A stretch of DNA of 64,000 nt from Pedobacter sp. ASV28 (GCF_016428855.1 NZ_JAELTN010000022.1:1-64000); one strand, 5' to 3'. Positions 17,319-26,512 are shown, numbered from the stretch's first letter. Program-made: numbers and translations. Notes: generated from the letters alone by a model not told the origin.

Positions 17319-19685
17319 ATGATAAAGAAATGGTATAACATTTTAGTAATGAGCGTGGCTTTGGTTCAGCCCGTGTTGGGCCAAAATATTCAAAATAACC
17401 CTGGAAGTAACCACGGGAATAAATTTGAGCAGTTGGGCACCATTCTGCCTACGCCTAATGAACAGCGTACAGCAAGTGGGGCACCAGGGCTAAGGTATTG
17501 GCAACAAAAAGCTGATTATGATATTAAATGCGAACTGGATGAGAATAAACAAAGGTTGAAGGGTTCTGAAACCATTACCTATTACAACAACTCTCCAGAT
17601 GTATTGACCTATCTGTGGATACAGCTGGATGAGAACCAGCATAATAATATAAGAAATGCTAATTATCAAAATGCCTCCAAGATGCCAGAGAATACTACTG
17701 GAACACAAGTGGATGACATGGCGTTGGGCAAAGCAGATAATGGTTATGGCTTTAACATTACCAAGATAACTGATGGGGAAGGAAAGAACCTTCGCTATAC
17801 CATCAATAAAACCATGATGCGTATTGAGGTTCCCGCCCTAAAATCGGGTTCAAAATTTATTTTTAACATAGATTGGGACTATAATATTGTAGACAGGATT
17901 GCCCTGGGCGGAAGGGGAGGTTATGAATATTTTCCTAAAGATGGTAACTACCTGTTTACCATGAGCCAATGGTATCCACGTTTATGTGTGTACAGCGACT
18001 TTCAAGGGTGGCAAAACCACCAATTTACAGGGAGGGGGGAATTTGCGTTGACCTTTGGGGATTTTAAGGTTCAGATGACGGTTCCGGCAGACCATATGGT
18101 GGGTTCTACCGGCGAATGTCAGAATTATGCGCAAGTGCTTACACCAAGCCAATTAAGTAGGTTTAATAAGGCAAAAATAAGTAGTACTCCTATAGAAATA
18201 GTTACTCTGGCAGAAGCAAAGGCAGCAGAAACCAAAAAATCATCAGCTAAAAAAACATGGGTTTTCCATGCAAAAGATGTAAGGGATTTCGCATGGACCT
18301 CTTCAAGAAAGTATATATGGGATGCCATGAACCAGCCTGTTGAAGGAAAGGATGTGCTGTGTATGAGTTTTTATGGAAAAGAAGCCTATAATCTTTACAG
18401 TAAATTCTCTACAAGGGCAGTAGCACATACGGTAAAAACCTATTCTCATTTTACTATTCCATATGCCTATCCTGTGGCCCAAAGTATAGAGGCCGCCAAT
18501 GGAATGGAGTATCCCATGATCTGTTTCAATTATGGCAGGACAAATGAAGATGGTACCTATAGCGAAACCGTTAAAAATGGAATGATAGGTGTAATTATTC
18601 ATGAGGTAGGCCATAACTTTTTCCCTATGATCATTAATAGCGATGAGCGTCAGTGGTCATGGATGGACGAAGGATTGAATACCTTTGTTGAATACCTCAC
18701 CGAAGAACTTTGGGACAATAAGTTTCCGAGCAAGCGAGGTCCGGCATATGCCATTGTACCTTATATGAAATTGCCCAAAGATCAGTTGGAACCCATTATG
18801 TCCAATTCAGAGAATATTGTAAATTTTGGGCCAAACGCCTATGCTAAACCCGCAACAGGGCTTAATATTTTACGGGAGACCATTATGGGCCGAGAGCTGT
18901 TCGATTATGCTTTTAAAGAGTACTCAAGAAGATGGGCGTTTAAACATCCAACACCTGCAGATTTTTTCAGAACCATGGAAGATGCCAGTGGCGAAGACCT
19001 CGATTGGTTTTGGAGAGGTTGGTTTTACAGTACCGATGCTTGTGATATTGCTTTAGATGAAGTGAAATATGCCAAAGCAGATTTTCCCAAACCAAGCCAG
19101 CCGGTCGCGGGTACCATAAAAATAGATAAGCCCTTGGTCAATGAGGATGATATTGGCAAAATAAGGAACAGGGAAGACAAACGAATTAAGTTCTATACGG
19201 ATCAGGATTTGGAAGCCAGGGACTTTTACTGGAAATATGCGCGTGGTTTGGTACAGATTGATAGTAGTAAGATAAAAACCAAGGAGATAAGACTGCCATT
19301 GGAAGAATTTTCTGCAGAAGAGAAGACAAAATATGGCAACAAATATTTTTACGAACTTAATTTTAGCAATAAAGGAGGTTTGGTGATGCCTATTATTGTA
19401 CAGTTTACCTTTAAGGATGGTACATCTGTGATCGATAGAATTCCTGCGCAAATTTGGAGACTGAATGAGCAAAAAACCTCAAAATTCTATGCTTTGGATA
19501 AAGAAGTGGCCAATATAAAGATAGATCCATTCCGTGAAACTTCAGATATAGACGAGAGCAACAATACCTGGGGAGGAGCGCAGGCACCATCTAGATTCCA
19601 ACTGTTTAAAACCAAAATGAACGCGGCAGGAAGGGGCCAGTCTGACGGGGTCAATCCTATGCAGCTGGAAAAGAAAGGGAAATAA
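17319..19685 (+). CDS. M1 family zinc metallopeptidase (aminopeptidase-like)
   Basis: 788 residues with a signal peptide (about 1-21, ending VLGQ). The zinc site is HEVGH at 428-432 with the third ligand Glu451 in WMDEG, the HEXXH-x18-E of clan MA. NGMEYPM about 30-40 residues earlier corresponds to the family GxMEN substrate motif in a divergent form. It is predicted to cleave peptides in the periplasm or at the surface. The C-terminus after the catalytic domain is beta-rich and ends in a low-complexity Lys-rich tail. It is co-directional with the HupE/UreJ gene upstream. Confidence 0.94.
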   Translation: MIKKWYNILVMSVALVQPVLGQNIQNNPGSNHGNKFEQLGTILPTPNEQRTASGAPGLRYWQQKADYDIKCELDENKQRLKGSETITYYNNSPDVLTYLWIQLDENQHNNIRNANYQNASKMPENTTGTQVDDMALGKADNGYGFNITKITDGEGKNLRYTINKTMMRIEVPALKSGSKFIFNIDWDYNIVDRIALGGRGGYEYFPKDGNYLFTMSQWYPRLCVYSDFQGWQNHQFTGRGEFALTFGDFKVQMTVPADHMVGSTGECQNYAQVLTPSQLSRFNKAKISSTPIEIVTLAEAKAAETKKSSAKKTWVFHAKDVRDFAWTSSRKYIWDAMNQPVEGKDVLCMSFYGKEAYNLYSKFSTRAVAHTVKTYSHFTIPYAYPVAQSIEAANGMEYPMICFNYGRTNEDGTYSETVKNGMIGVIIHEVGHNFFPMIINSDERQWSWMDEGLNTFVEYLTEELWDNKFPSKRGPAYAIVPYMKLPKDQLEPIMSNSENIVNFGPNAYAKPATGLNILRETIMGRELFDYAFKEYSRRWAFKHPTPADFFRTMEDASGEDLDWFWRGWFYSTDACDIALDEVKYAKADFPKPSQPVAGTIKIDKPLVNEDDIGKIRNREDKRIKFYTDQDLEARDFYWKYARGLVQIDSSKIKTKEIRLPLEEFSAEEKTKYGNKYFYELNFSNKGGLVMPIIVQFTFKDGTSVIDRIPAQIWRLNEQKTSKFYALDKEVANIKIDPFRETSDIDESNNTWGGAQAPSRFQLFKTKMNAAGRGQSDGVNPMQLEKKGK

Positions 19686-19807
19686 GACTGTTGATGAGGT
19701 TGCGGCTTGGCTTTGCTGCGTTTATAAAATAGGTGAAATGCAATTTGGGTTAATATATTTAAAAGTATTTTCAACTCATGCTGCTTCAAATTGTTGTATG
19801 CTAAAGC

Positions 19808-19815
19808 TATCTTTG
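19808..19815 (+). promoter_or_regulatory. Bacteroidetes -7 box before uvrB, leaderless arrangement
   Basis: TATCTTTG fits TAnnTTTG. It ends only 6 bases before the uvrB ATG at 19822, so transcription would begin at or next to the start codon. The -33 element is not clear (TTG occurs about 14 bases upstream, closer than usual). Confidence 0.5.
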
Positions 19816-19821
19816 TAGATC

Positions 19822-21861
19822 ATGAAGTTCAAACTCATCTCCGATTATAAACCAACAGGCGATCAGCCAACTGCAATTCAACAATTGGTAGAAGGTGTAG
19901 ATGCTGCAGAACATTACCAGACCCTTTTGGGGGTTACAGGTTCAGGCAAGACTTTTACCGTGGCTAATGTGATTGAGCAGACCCAAAAGCCCACACTTAT
20001 CCTTAGTCATAACAAGACTTTGGCCGCACAATTGTACGGAGAATTTAAGCAGTTTTTCCCCGAAAATGCGGTGAATTACTTTGTTTCCTATTACGATTAC
20101 TATCAGCCGGAGGCGTATATGCCTACCACAAATACTTATATTGAAAAAGATCTGCAGATTAACGAGGAGATTGAGAAATTACGTTTGCGTACGACTTCTT
20201 CATTAATGTCTGGCCGTAGGGATGTTATCGTCGTCTCTTCCATTTCCTGTATCTATGGTATGGGAAACCCGGAAGATTTTTCTAGATCTGTTTTTCGTTT
20301 TGGCGTAGGAACCAAAATAAGCCGTAATGCATTTCTACACCGTTTGGTAGAAATTCTATATGCCAGGACCATTAATGATTTTAAGCGTGGAACCTTTCGT
20401 GTAAAGGGAGATACTGTAGATATTTTTCCAGCCTATCTGGATAATGCCTATAGAATTTCATTTTTTGGCGATGACATAGAGGAACTTTCGATCATTGATC
20501 CGGTAACTGGAAAGACCTTTGAAAAAATACAGGACATGTCCATTTATCCGGCCAATCTTTTTGTTACGCCTAAGGATAGGTTTAATCAGTCTATTTGGGG
20601 TATACAAGAAGAGTTGGAAGTGCGTAAAAATCAGTTATTGAACGATAGGCAATTACTTGAGGCCAAACGATTGGAGGAAAGAGTGAACTTTGATATCGAA
20701 ATGATGAAAGAATTGGGCTATTGCTCTGGAATTGAGAATTATTCGCGTTTTTTCGATGGAAGAGCACCTGGTATGCGGCCTTTCTGTTTGCTGGATTATT
20801 TTCCAGATGACTACCTGATGGTCATTGATGAGAGCCACGTGACTGTTCCGCAGATCAGGGCGATGTACGGTGGTGATAGATCACGCAAATTGTCATTGGT
20901 AGAATATGGTTTCCGCCTGCCTTCAGCTTTAGATAACAGGCCACTAAACTTTGAGGAATTTGAGCGCCTGGCGCCACAAACCATCTATGTAAGTGCTACA
21001 CCTGCCGATTATGAATTGCAAAAATCGGGAGGAGTGGTTATTGAGCAGGTGATCAGGCCGACAGGTTTATTAGATCCTATTATTGAGGTCCGTCCTGCCA
21101 TAAACCAGGTCGATGATCTGTTGGATGAGATTGATAAAACCATAAAAATGGGAGATCGGATATTGGTAACCACACTAACCAAACGTATGGCCGAAGAGCT
21201 TACTAAATATATGGACAGGTTAAATATCAAATGTCGTTATATCCATTCGGAAGTAAAAACTTTAGAAAGGGTTGAGATTTTGAGGGGATTGCGCTTGGGA
21301 GAATTTGATGTGCTGGTGGGAATCAATCTTTTGAGAGAAGGCTTAGATTTGCCAGAAGTAAGCTTGGTGGCCATTTTGGATGCAGATAAAGAGGGTTTCC
21401 TACGTTCGGATAGGGCTTTGATACAAACTATTGGCCGTGCTGCCCGTAATGATAGGGGTAGAGTTATTATGTATGCTGATAATATGACGGAATCTATGGA
21501 ACGTACCATTAACGAAACCAATAGGCGTAGAGAAAAACAGGTAGCCTATAATCTGGAACATGGCATTACGCCCAAAACCGTAGGTAAATCTAAGGCTGAA
21601 ATTATGGAACAGACCTCTGTACTAGAGGTTTCCGAGAAACATAAAGCCAGGGTTAAAGCTTATGTAGAAGTAGACGAAGTAAGTATAGCTGCCGATCCAG
21701 TGGTACAATATATGACCAAGCCCGAAATGCAAAAGGCCATAGATAAATCTCGTAAGGATATGCAAAAAGCCGCAAAAGATATGGATTTCCTAATGGCTGC
21801 CCGTTTACGTGATGAAATGTTTGCCCTAGAAAAGATATTTGAAGAAAGATTTGGGAAATAG
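19822..21861 (+). CDS. uvrB: Excinuclease ABC subunit B
   Basis: 679 residues (E. coli UvrB has 673). It is the damage-verifying helicase of nucleotide excision repair, loaded by UvrA and recruiting UvrC. Walker A GVTGSGKT lies at 37-44. The beta-hairpin YFVSYYDYYQPEAYMP that inserts between the strands lies at about 87-101. Helicase motifs DESHVT, YVSATP and QTIGRAARN follow. The C-terminal UVR motif (KDMDFLMAARLRDEM) that binds UvrC is present. The frame is complete with no lesion. A monocistronic, possibly leaderless, transcript is suggested by the upstream box. Confidence 0.98.
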   Translation: MKFKLISDYKPTGDQPTAIQQLVEGVDAAEHYQTLLGVTGSGKTFTVANVIEQTQKPTLILSHNKTLAAQLYGEFKQFFPENAVNYFVSYYDYYQPEAYMPTTNTYIEKDLQINEEIEKLRLRTTSSLMSGRRDVIVVSSISCIYGMGNPEDFSRSVFRFGVGTKISRNAFLHRLVEILYARTINDFKRGTFRVKGDTVDIFPAYLDNAYRISFFGDDIEELSIIDPVTGKTFEKIQDMSIYPANLFVTPKDRFNQSIWGIQEELEVRKNQLLNDRQLLEAKRLEERVNFDIEMMKELGYCSGIENYSRFFDGRAPGMRPFCLLDYFPDDYLMVIDESHVTVPQIRAMYGGDRSRKLSLVEYGFRLPSALDNRPLNFEEFERLAPQTIYVSATPADYELQKSGGVVIEQVIRPTGLLDPIIEVRPAINQVDDLLDEIDKTIKMGDRILVTTLTKRMAEELTKYMDRLNIKCRYIHSEVKTLERVEILRGLRLGEFDVLVGINLLREGLDLPEVSLVAILDADKEGFLRSDRALIQTIGRAARNDRGRVIMYADNMTESMERTINETNRRREKQVAYNLEHGITPKTVGKSKAEIMEQTSVLEVSEKHKARVKAYVEVDEVSIAADPVVQYMTKPEMQKAIDKSRKDMQKAAKDMDFLMAARLRDEMFALEKIFEERFGK

Positions 21862-21884
21862 TAAGATGGGGACCATAGGAATGG

Positions 21885-21911
21885 CCTAAATATCAATAAA
21901 AGATATTTAGG
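21885..21911. repeat. Perfect 10-bp hairpin after uvrB
   Basis: Arms CCTAAATATC and GATATTTAGG with a 7-base loop lie 23 bases after the uvrB stop. There is no T run after it, so it is a poor intrinsic terminator but could protect the 3' end. Confidence 0.6.
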
Positions 21912-21943
21912 TGGGTGAGGATAGCCGCCTATAGCCCACTGCT

Positions 21944-21967
21944 AGGTTTGGTGTCCCCACCAAACTC
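21944..21967. repeat. Intergenic hairpin with TTTGGTG-TCC-CACCAAA core (copy 1)
   Basis: GGTTTGGTG pairs with CACCAAACT across a small loop. The same core recurs at 23533-23562 on the other side of the DUF3472 gene. It lies in the 362-base stretch between uvrB and that gene. Confidence 0.6.
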
Positions 21968-22009
21968 CTGCTGTCAAATATTCAGTCAATTATAAACAGC
22001 GCCAAAGAA

Positions 22010-22146
22010 ATGTGTGGAAAACAAATAAATAACCCATTCGAAATAGAGGAAGATGCTCCTCCCCATCAGTAATTTTGGGCGGTGTGGTTATCATCTATGA
22101 TATAGTTGGGGAATTTGGCATTAACTTAAGAGGTTTTACTTCATAA
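22010..22146 (+). pseudogene. Possible frameshifted small ORF
   Basis: An ATG at 22010 opens a 20-codon frame ending in EIEEDAPPHQ and a TAA at 22070. Another frame from 22072 continues as ILGGVVIIYDIVGEFG and stops at 22144. Together they resemble one short Bacteroidetes protein (acidic NPFEIEED N-terminus, hydrophobic helix after it) broken by a frameshift. The segment is short and the resemblance is from memory only. Confidence 0.3.
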
Positions 22147-22196
22147 CACTTTGTGTAAAATATTTAGTAGGCTGCCCAATAAGTAGTTGGTTTAAT

Positions 22197-22204
22197 TACT
22201 TTTG
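22197..22204 (+). promoter_or_regulatory. Bacteroidetes -7 box before DUF3472 gene
   Basis: TACTTTTG fits TAnnTTTG and lies 19 bases before the ATG at 22224. No matching TTTG is seen 19-20 bases upstream. Confidence 0.4.
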
Positions 22205-22223
22205 ATTTCTACACTACACAACT

Positions 22224-23501
22224 ATGAAATTAAAACTTTTTTTCGTGCTGGCCTGCGCCAGTACCACCGCTTTTGCGCAACTGCCGCAAACGGTAACCGT
22301 TCCCCTAGGTGGAAATGCCTATGTTGAACATCAAGATGATGCCAAACTGACCCAAAGAGGTATAGAGCAATGGAAATCATCCACTGCATCCATTAAAGTT
22401 TATGTGCGTTTGGCCAAAACTGGCGATTTGACGTTGTCTTTGGGCGATGTGACTAAAATTGAGGGCGATAACCAATTGAGTATTGGGATTAAGAACCAGT
22501 TCAAAACCATTCAGGTCAGGCAAGATGCTGCACATCAACTCAAGGTAGGAACATGGAAAATAACCGATACGGGCTATCTGGTCATCGAAATCAAAGGGCT
22601 AAAGAAATCTGGAGCTTATTATCCCAATATGGGCAATCTGGAGCTTTCTGGAAGTGCCATTGATGAAAATACAAAGTTTGTCAAAAGTAATGAGGGCAAT
22701 TTCTTCTATTGGGGAAGAAGAGGCCCCTCTGTTCATTTAGGATACCAGGTGCCCGAAAAAATGGAAGTGGAATGGTTCTATAACGAACTAACAGTGCCCA
22801 AGGGTGAAGATGTAATCGGTTCTTATTATATGGCCAATGGATTTGCTGGGGGCTATTTTGGGATTCAGGTCAATTCAGCTACCGAAAGAAGAATTCTGTT
22901 TTCGGTTTGGAGCCCCTTTAATACAGATAATCCAAAGGAAATACCGGAAAGCCATCAAATTAAGTTGCTGAAAAAAGGTAAAGAAGTACATACTGGGGAG
23001 TTTGGCAATGAAGGAGCCGGAGGACAAAGTTTTTTGAGGTATCAATGGAAAGCAGGGAATACCTATAGATTTTTACTAAGAGCAGAACCCGTAGCAGATA
23101 ATTATACAAATTATACAGCCTATTTCTTTGCTCCAGAATTAGGTCAATGGCAGCTGGTTGCCTCTTTCAGCAGACCGCAGACACATACTTATCTAAAAGG
23201 TATACATTCCTTTTTAGAGAACTTCAGCCCTAATCAAGGCGATAAACAAAGAAAGGTATTGTTCAATAACCAATGGGCTTGCGATTCAAAGGGGAACTGG
23301 ACAGAGTTGAACACAGCCCGCTTTACTATCGATAATACAGGAGCCCAAGGTTACAGATTAGATTATGCAGGTGGAGTGGATGGAAAATATTTTTTTCTGA
23401 AGAATTGTGGATTTTTTAGTCAGAATGTAAAAGCCAAGACACTTTTTACTAGGCCATTGAGTAAGGAAAAGCCGCAGATCGATTTTAATGTTTTGCCTTA
23501 G
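22224..23501 (+). CDS. Secreted DUF3472 protein with DUF5077 N-terminal domain
   Basis: 425 residues with a signal peptide (KLKLFFVLACASTTAFA). Residues about 20-140 are a beta-sandwich of the DUF5077 type (VPLGGNAYVEHQDDAKLTQR...), which looks carbohydrate-binding-like. From about 160 onwards NFFYWGRRGPSVHLGYQVP, NGFAGGYFGIQVNS and FSVWSPFNTDNP are the DUF3472 signature. Such proteins are exported and often occur near glycan-use genes, but no enzymatic activity is established. It stands alone between two non-coding stretches that each carry a related hairpin. Confidence 0.9.
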   Translation: MKLKLFFVLACASTTAFAQLPQTVTVPLGGNAYVEHQDDAKLTQRGIEQWKSSTASIKVYVRLAKTGDLTLSLGDVTKIEGDNQLSIGIKNQFKTIQVRQDAAHQLKVGTWKITDTGYLVIEIKGLKKSGAYYPNMGNLELSGSAIDENTKFVKSNEGNFFYWGRRGPSVHLGYQVPEKMEVEWFYNELTVPKGEDVIGSYYMANGFAGGYFGIQVNSATERRILFSVWSPFNTDNPKEIPESHQIKLLKKGKEVHTGEFGNEGAGGQSFLRYQWKAGNTYRFLLRAEPVADNYTNYTAYFFAPELGQWQLVASFSRPQTHTYLKGIHSFLENFSPNQGDKQRKVLFNNQWACDSKGNWTELNTARFTIDNTGAQGYRLDYAGGVDGKYFFLKNCGFFSQNVKAKTLFTRPLSKEKPQIDFNVLP

Positions 23502-23532
23502 CGATGTTATTAAACGGAAGGCATAGTGTTAA

Positions 23533-23562
23533 CTGGCGTTTGGTGTCCTCATCAAATGCCAG
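23533..23562. repeat. Intergenic hairpin with TTTGGTG-TCCT-CATCAAA core (copy 2)
   Basis: A 13-bp stem, CTGGCGTTTGGTG with CATCAAATGCCAG (two G-T wobbles), with loop TCCT. It lies 31 bases after the DUF3472 stop. The rest of the 402-base stretch 23502-23903 shows no gene that I can support. Confidence 0.65.
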
Positions 23563-23875
23563 CTATGGTTGATACAGGCGAGTAGGGATACCCGCTTAAG
23601 TATTTTCTTTCATTGAAATTTAGACAGCTTCTTCGTTTTCAAGATGTTATTTTTGAACATATCGGTTAAAGATAGGCTGATCATGAACATAGGCAGTTGG
23701 ACTCGGGGGTTTAAAACATTATGGTAAATGTTAGTGTTATAAATAAGAATCTTTCGGGATATCAGTTTTCAACAGCATAAGAGCGAGGCTTTGTGAATGG
23801 TCCCATTTGACTTTTTCTGAGAATTTTTGGAAGAAGCTCGGGCTAGGGAGCAACGAGTTTGTAAAGATATAATGC

Positions 23876-23883
23876 TAAATTTG
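23876..23883 (+). promoter_or_regulatory. Bacteroidetes -7 box before ywbE
   Basis: TAAATTTG fits TAnnTTTG and lies 20 bases before the ywbE ATG. A TTTG lies 14 bases upstream (23858-23861), shorter than the usual 19. Confidence 0.4.
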
Positions 23884-23903
23884 AAAACTTGTATGCTTAA
23901 AAT

Positions 23904-24104
23904 ATGGATGGACAAAACAGAAAAGATATATACCCAGGCCTAGAAGTAGGAATTATTCTAAAGAAAGACCAAAGAAACGGTACCATTACCTATGGATTTG
24001 TCAAAAACCTGCTCACCTCATCGGCATTTCATTCCAGGGGAATAAAGGTAAGGTTGGAGGATGGACAGATAGGAAGAGTGGTAGAGATTATAAAAGAAGA
24101 TTAA
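23904..24104 (+). CDS. ywbE: YwbE family protein
   Basis: 66 residues, the standard length of the YwbE (DUF2196) family. YPGLEVGIILKKDQRNGTITYG and KVRLEDGQIGRVVEI are the conserved blocks of this small beta-barrel protein. Its biochemical role is not established. It is a single-gene unit with its own candidate promoter. Confidence 0.93.
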   Translation: MDGQNRKDIYPGLEVGIILKKDQRNGTITYGFVKNLLTSSAFHSRGIKVRLEDGQIGRVVEIIKED

Positions 24105-24470
24105 AGGTAATTTGCCCCCATGCTTAGCAAGCAAAAAATCGGGTGGTTAAGAAAAGTAAATTATTCCTATTTCTTTTTACAGCTCTTCTGCCAGCGAAAC
24201 CGCTTTTTTTATGAAATACTTTATAACATTTTTAATATAAAGAAGAAAACCAGAAAAAATAACGTTTATATAAGTAACAACAATTGGAAAATCTAATACA
24301 ACTTTAATGATAGCTGATAAGGTTTCCCATATGAAAAAAGATAAGGACAGCAAGTATATTAACAGCGTGTGAAGACCGTAAATGAAGAATTGTAATGTAA
24401 ATGCAATGAAAATAAGGTGCGGTAACAAAAAACATTCACCAAAGTCTATATTTGTATTAACAATATAAAG
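24105..24470. other. Mostly non-coding stretch with a doubtful hydrophobic ORF
   Basis: On the minus strand a frame from a TTG at 24428 to a TAA at 24177 would encode 83 very hydrophobic residues ending in FIKKAVSLAEEL. It has no ATG, and AT-rich DNA gives such frames by chance, so I do not call it a gene. Nothing else is seen. Confidence 0.3.
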
Positions 24471-24725
24471 ATGGGTTACATATTAAATTTTCTACTGATT
24501 GCTATTATTGTTTTATGGGTAATTCGATTACTTGTAAGGATGATTTTTCCTGCAGTAATTAGAAATGCGTTTGGCAATATGCAAAATCAGGCCAATGCAG
24601 GCCAACAACAACGATCAAGAAGACCGGAAGGGTCTATATCTATAGATTATATGCCTAAAAAAGATAAGAAAAAGGGCAACGCCGATAAATTGGGTGAATT
24701 TGTAGACTACGAGGAAGTAAAATAG
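24471..24725 (+). CDS. DUF4834 family membrane protein
   Basis: 84 residues. One N-terminal transmembrane helix (ILNFLLIAIIVLWVIRLLVR), then a polar linker rich in Gln and Arg and a C-terminal GEFVDYEEVK, the layout of the Bacteroidetes DUF4834 family. Function unknown. Its stop at 24723-24725 directly abuts the stop of the oppositely oriented epimerase pseudogene, leaving no room for a shared terminator. Confidence 0.88.
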   Translation: MGYILNFLLIAIIVLWVIRLLVRMIFPAVIRNAFGNMQNQANAGQQQRSRRPEGSISIDYMPKKDKKKGNADKLGEFVDYEEVK

Positions 24726-24726
24726 G

Positions 24727-25659
24727 CTACAACCGTAGACTCATTAAATCCCTTAAGGTACTATCTAGTTTTGGATATTGAAACTTAAAACCATTTTTTA
24801 CCAGTAGTTTTGGAGCTACCCACCTACTTTTTAGAATAAGTTCGGTTTCCGTTCCAATTAGCCGCGCACCCAGTGTCAACATCCAAGTGGAACAGGGTAA
24901 GCCAAAGTAGATTCCATATACTGCTCTTAGCTTTTGCATAAATTCCCTGTTGGTAATGGCATTTGGCGATGTGCAATTGACTCTACCTTTTATAGCTTCA
25001 TTTTCTAGGATTCATTGTGTACTGAGGGCCGCATCTTGTTCATGTATCCAACTTACATACTGTTTGCCATCGCCTTGTTTACCTCCCATTCCAAACTTTG
25101 CCAAGGTTAACAATCTTGGAAAGGCACCACCAGATCTGCCCAATACAATGCCCATTCTTAAGGCTATCTTTCGGGTATTTGGAAGTTGGGTCTCAAAAAA
25201 ACTTTCTTCCCATTGTCTACATACTTCAACAGAAAACCCATAGCCTATTTCTCCTGTACTTTCATCTTGTTCATGATCTTCAGCATGACGATAAATGGTG
25301 GCAGAAGTAATGTTGATCCAAACCTTTGGTGGATTGATCATTTTTTCGATCACGCGATTTAACAAGCGGGTTGGACCCACTCTAGAATAGATAATTTCTT
25401 GCCGATTTTTAGAAGTATACCTACAGTTTACGTTCTTGCCACAAAGATTAATCAATAAGTCGGCATTTTCAATTTCTATGCTCCAATCGCCCTCGGTTTT
25501 GCCATCCCATAGAACAGTTTTGATATTGGGTAGGCCTATGGGTTGTTGCTGCCTAGCCAATATGATAACCTCATTAGCTAAACCCATATAGTGTTTGGCT
25601 AGTACTTTGCCTAAATATCCGCTGCCACCAGCTAAAACTATTTTGTTGAACTTTTTCAT
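24727..25659 (-). pseudogene. TIGR01777-family epimerase broken by an in-frame TGA
   Basis: 310 codons in one frame, split by TGA at 25014-25012 (codon 216). Upstream: an SDR Rossmann start (IVLAGGSGYLGKVLA), NLCGKNVNCRYTSKNRQEI, NITSATIYRH, RMGIVLGRSGGAFPRL and SWIHEQD, all TIGR01777 landmarks. Downstream in the same frame: GRVNCTSPNAITNREFMQKLR and the C-terminal domain with RWVAPKLLVKNGFKFQYP, also family-typical. So the protein is complete apart from one codon. The context AALSTQ-stop-ILENEA suggests the lost residue was Trp (TGG to TGA). It is the second gene of an operon with the DCC-type gene, 23 bases upstream. Confidence 0.88.
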
Positions 25660-25682
25660 CTTTTCTATAATTTATGAGCAGA

Positions 25683-26465
25683 TTAAAACATGATAAAACC
25701 TAAGATAACAAGGCGATAAATGAGCCAACTAAAAGTCAACGAGTACCCTAAATCCAAAATTTTACTTCTTCTCAAATGTTCCAATAACATGAGTCCTGCA
25801 ACAAATAAGAAATATAAAAGGTAAACCATGGTATGTAGCTGCAAAAATGTATGGATCCAAAGCAGTGGTAGTAATAGTAAGCTTCCCGCTAAGGAAATGG
25901 TCATCATGTTGCCCAGATAGTCCCATAATTTTTGAGGCCGATATAAAAGGCAGACTGCGCCTTGAAAAAACAGTTGCCCACCGCAAATCAGGTACTCCCT
26001 GTAGGCATTGCCATAATGGGTCAGTAGGTAAGCTGCAATAAACCAGCTTAGTATCAAATATAGCATTCGATAATGAAGCTTAAATTCTGGCCACATCTCT
26101 TGAGGTTTTGGTCTTTTGGGGATGATGATCTTACGGTTGTAAGATACTAATGCATAGATTTTGCTCATTGCCCAGGCAAAAGGTTTAAAGGTAAACAAAG
26201 GGTTGAGCATGGGTATGGCATGACCTATGATTTTAAATAGGCTATATATGCCATAGGTAACCTTGCCTGTGCGCATGTCTACCAAAGCGATTTCATTAAC
26301 GACCCTTTTTTGATCTATGTATGGACAAATATTTTCGGACAGGTCCTGATAGGCACTTCTACCATTCGCCTCTAGCATTTTTGTTTTGGTAAAAGCTTCG
26401 GTATAAAAACGGCACATCGGACAATTAGCATCATATAGAATAAGGTGGTTGTATAATGTTTTTAT
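25683..26465 (-). CDS. DCC-type thiol-disulfide oxidoreductase, apparent ATA start
   Basis: The first ATG (26417) would cut the conserved motif: reading upstream in frame gives HLILYDANCPMCRFY, the DUF393/DCC signature with its CxxC. The open frame reaches a TGA at 26486-26484 and contains no ATG, GTG or TTG before the motif. The position where relatives begin (M-K-T-L) is an ATA at 26465-26463. From there the protein has 260 residues: a DCC domain, then about four transmembrane segments. Either ATA (or ATT at 26468) initiates weakly, or the start codon has mutated from ATG. It has a full promoter upstream and forms an operon with the broken epimerase gene. Confidence 0.75.
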   Translation of the reverse strand: MKTLYNHLILYDANCPMCRFYTEAFTKTKMLEANGRSAYQDLSENICPYIDQKRVVNEIALVDMRTGKVTYGIYSLFKIIGHAIPMLNPLFTFKPFAWAMSKIYALVSYNRKIIIPKRPKPQEMWPEFKLHYRMLYLILSWFIAAYLLTHYGNAYREYLICGGQLFFQGAVCLLYRPQKLWDYLGNMMTISLAGSLLLLPLLWIHTFLQLHTMVYLLYFLFVAGLMLLEHLRRSKILDLGYSLTFSWLIYRLVILGFIMF

Positions 26466-26512
26466 AATGTATGTTTTGAATTTTCAGTAATAATTGAAAC
26501 TTTAGGTTAAAA

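Noticed and set aside
24177-24428. An 83-residue hydrophobic frame on the minus strand
   Set aside because: No ATG start, very AT-rich, and no recognisable family.
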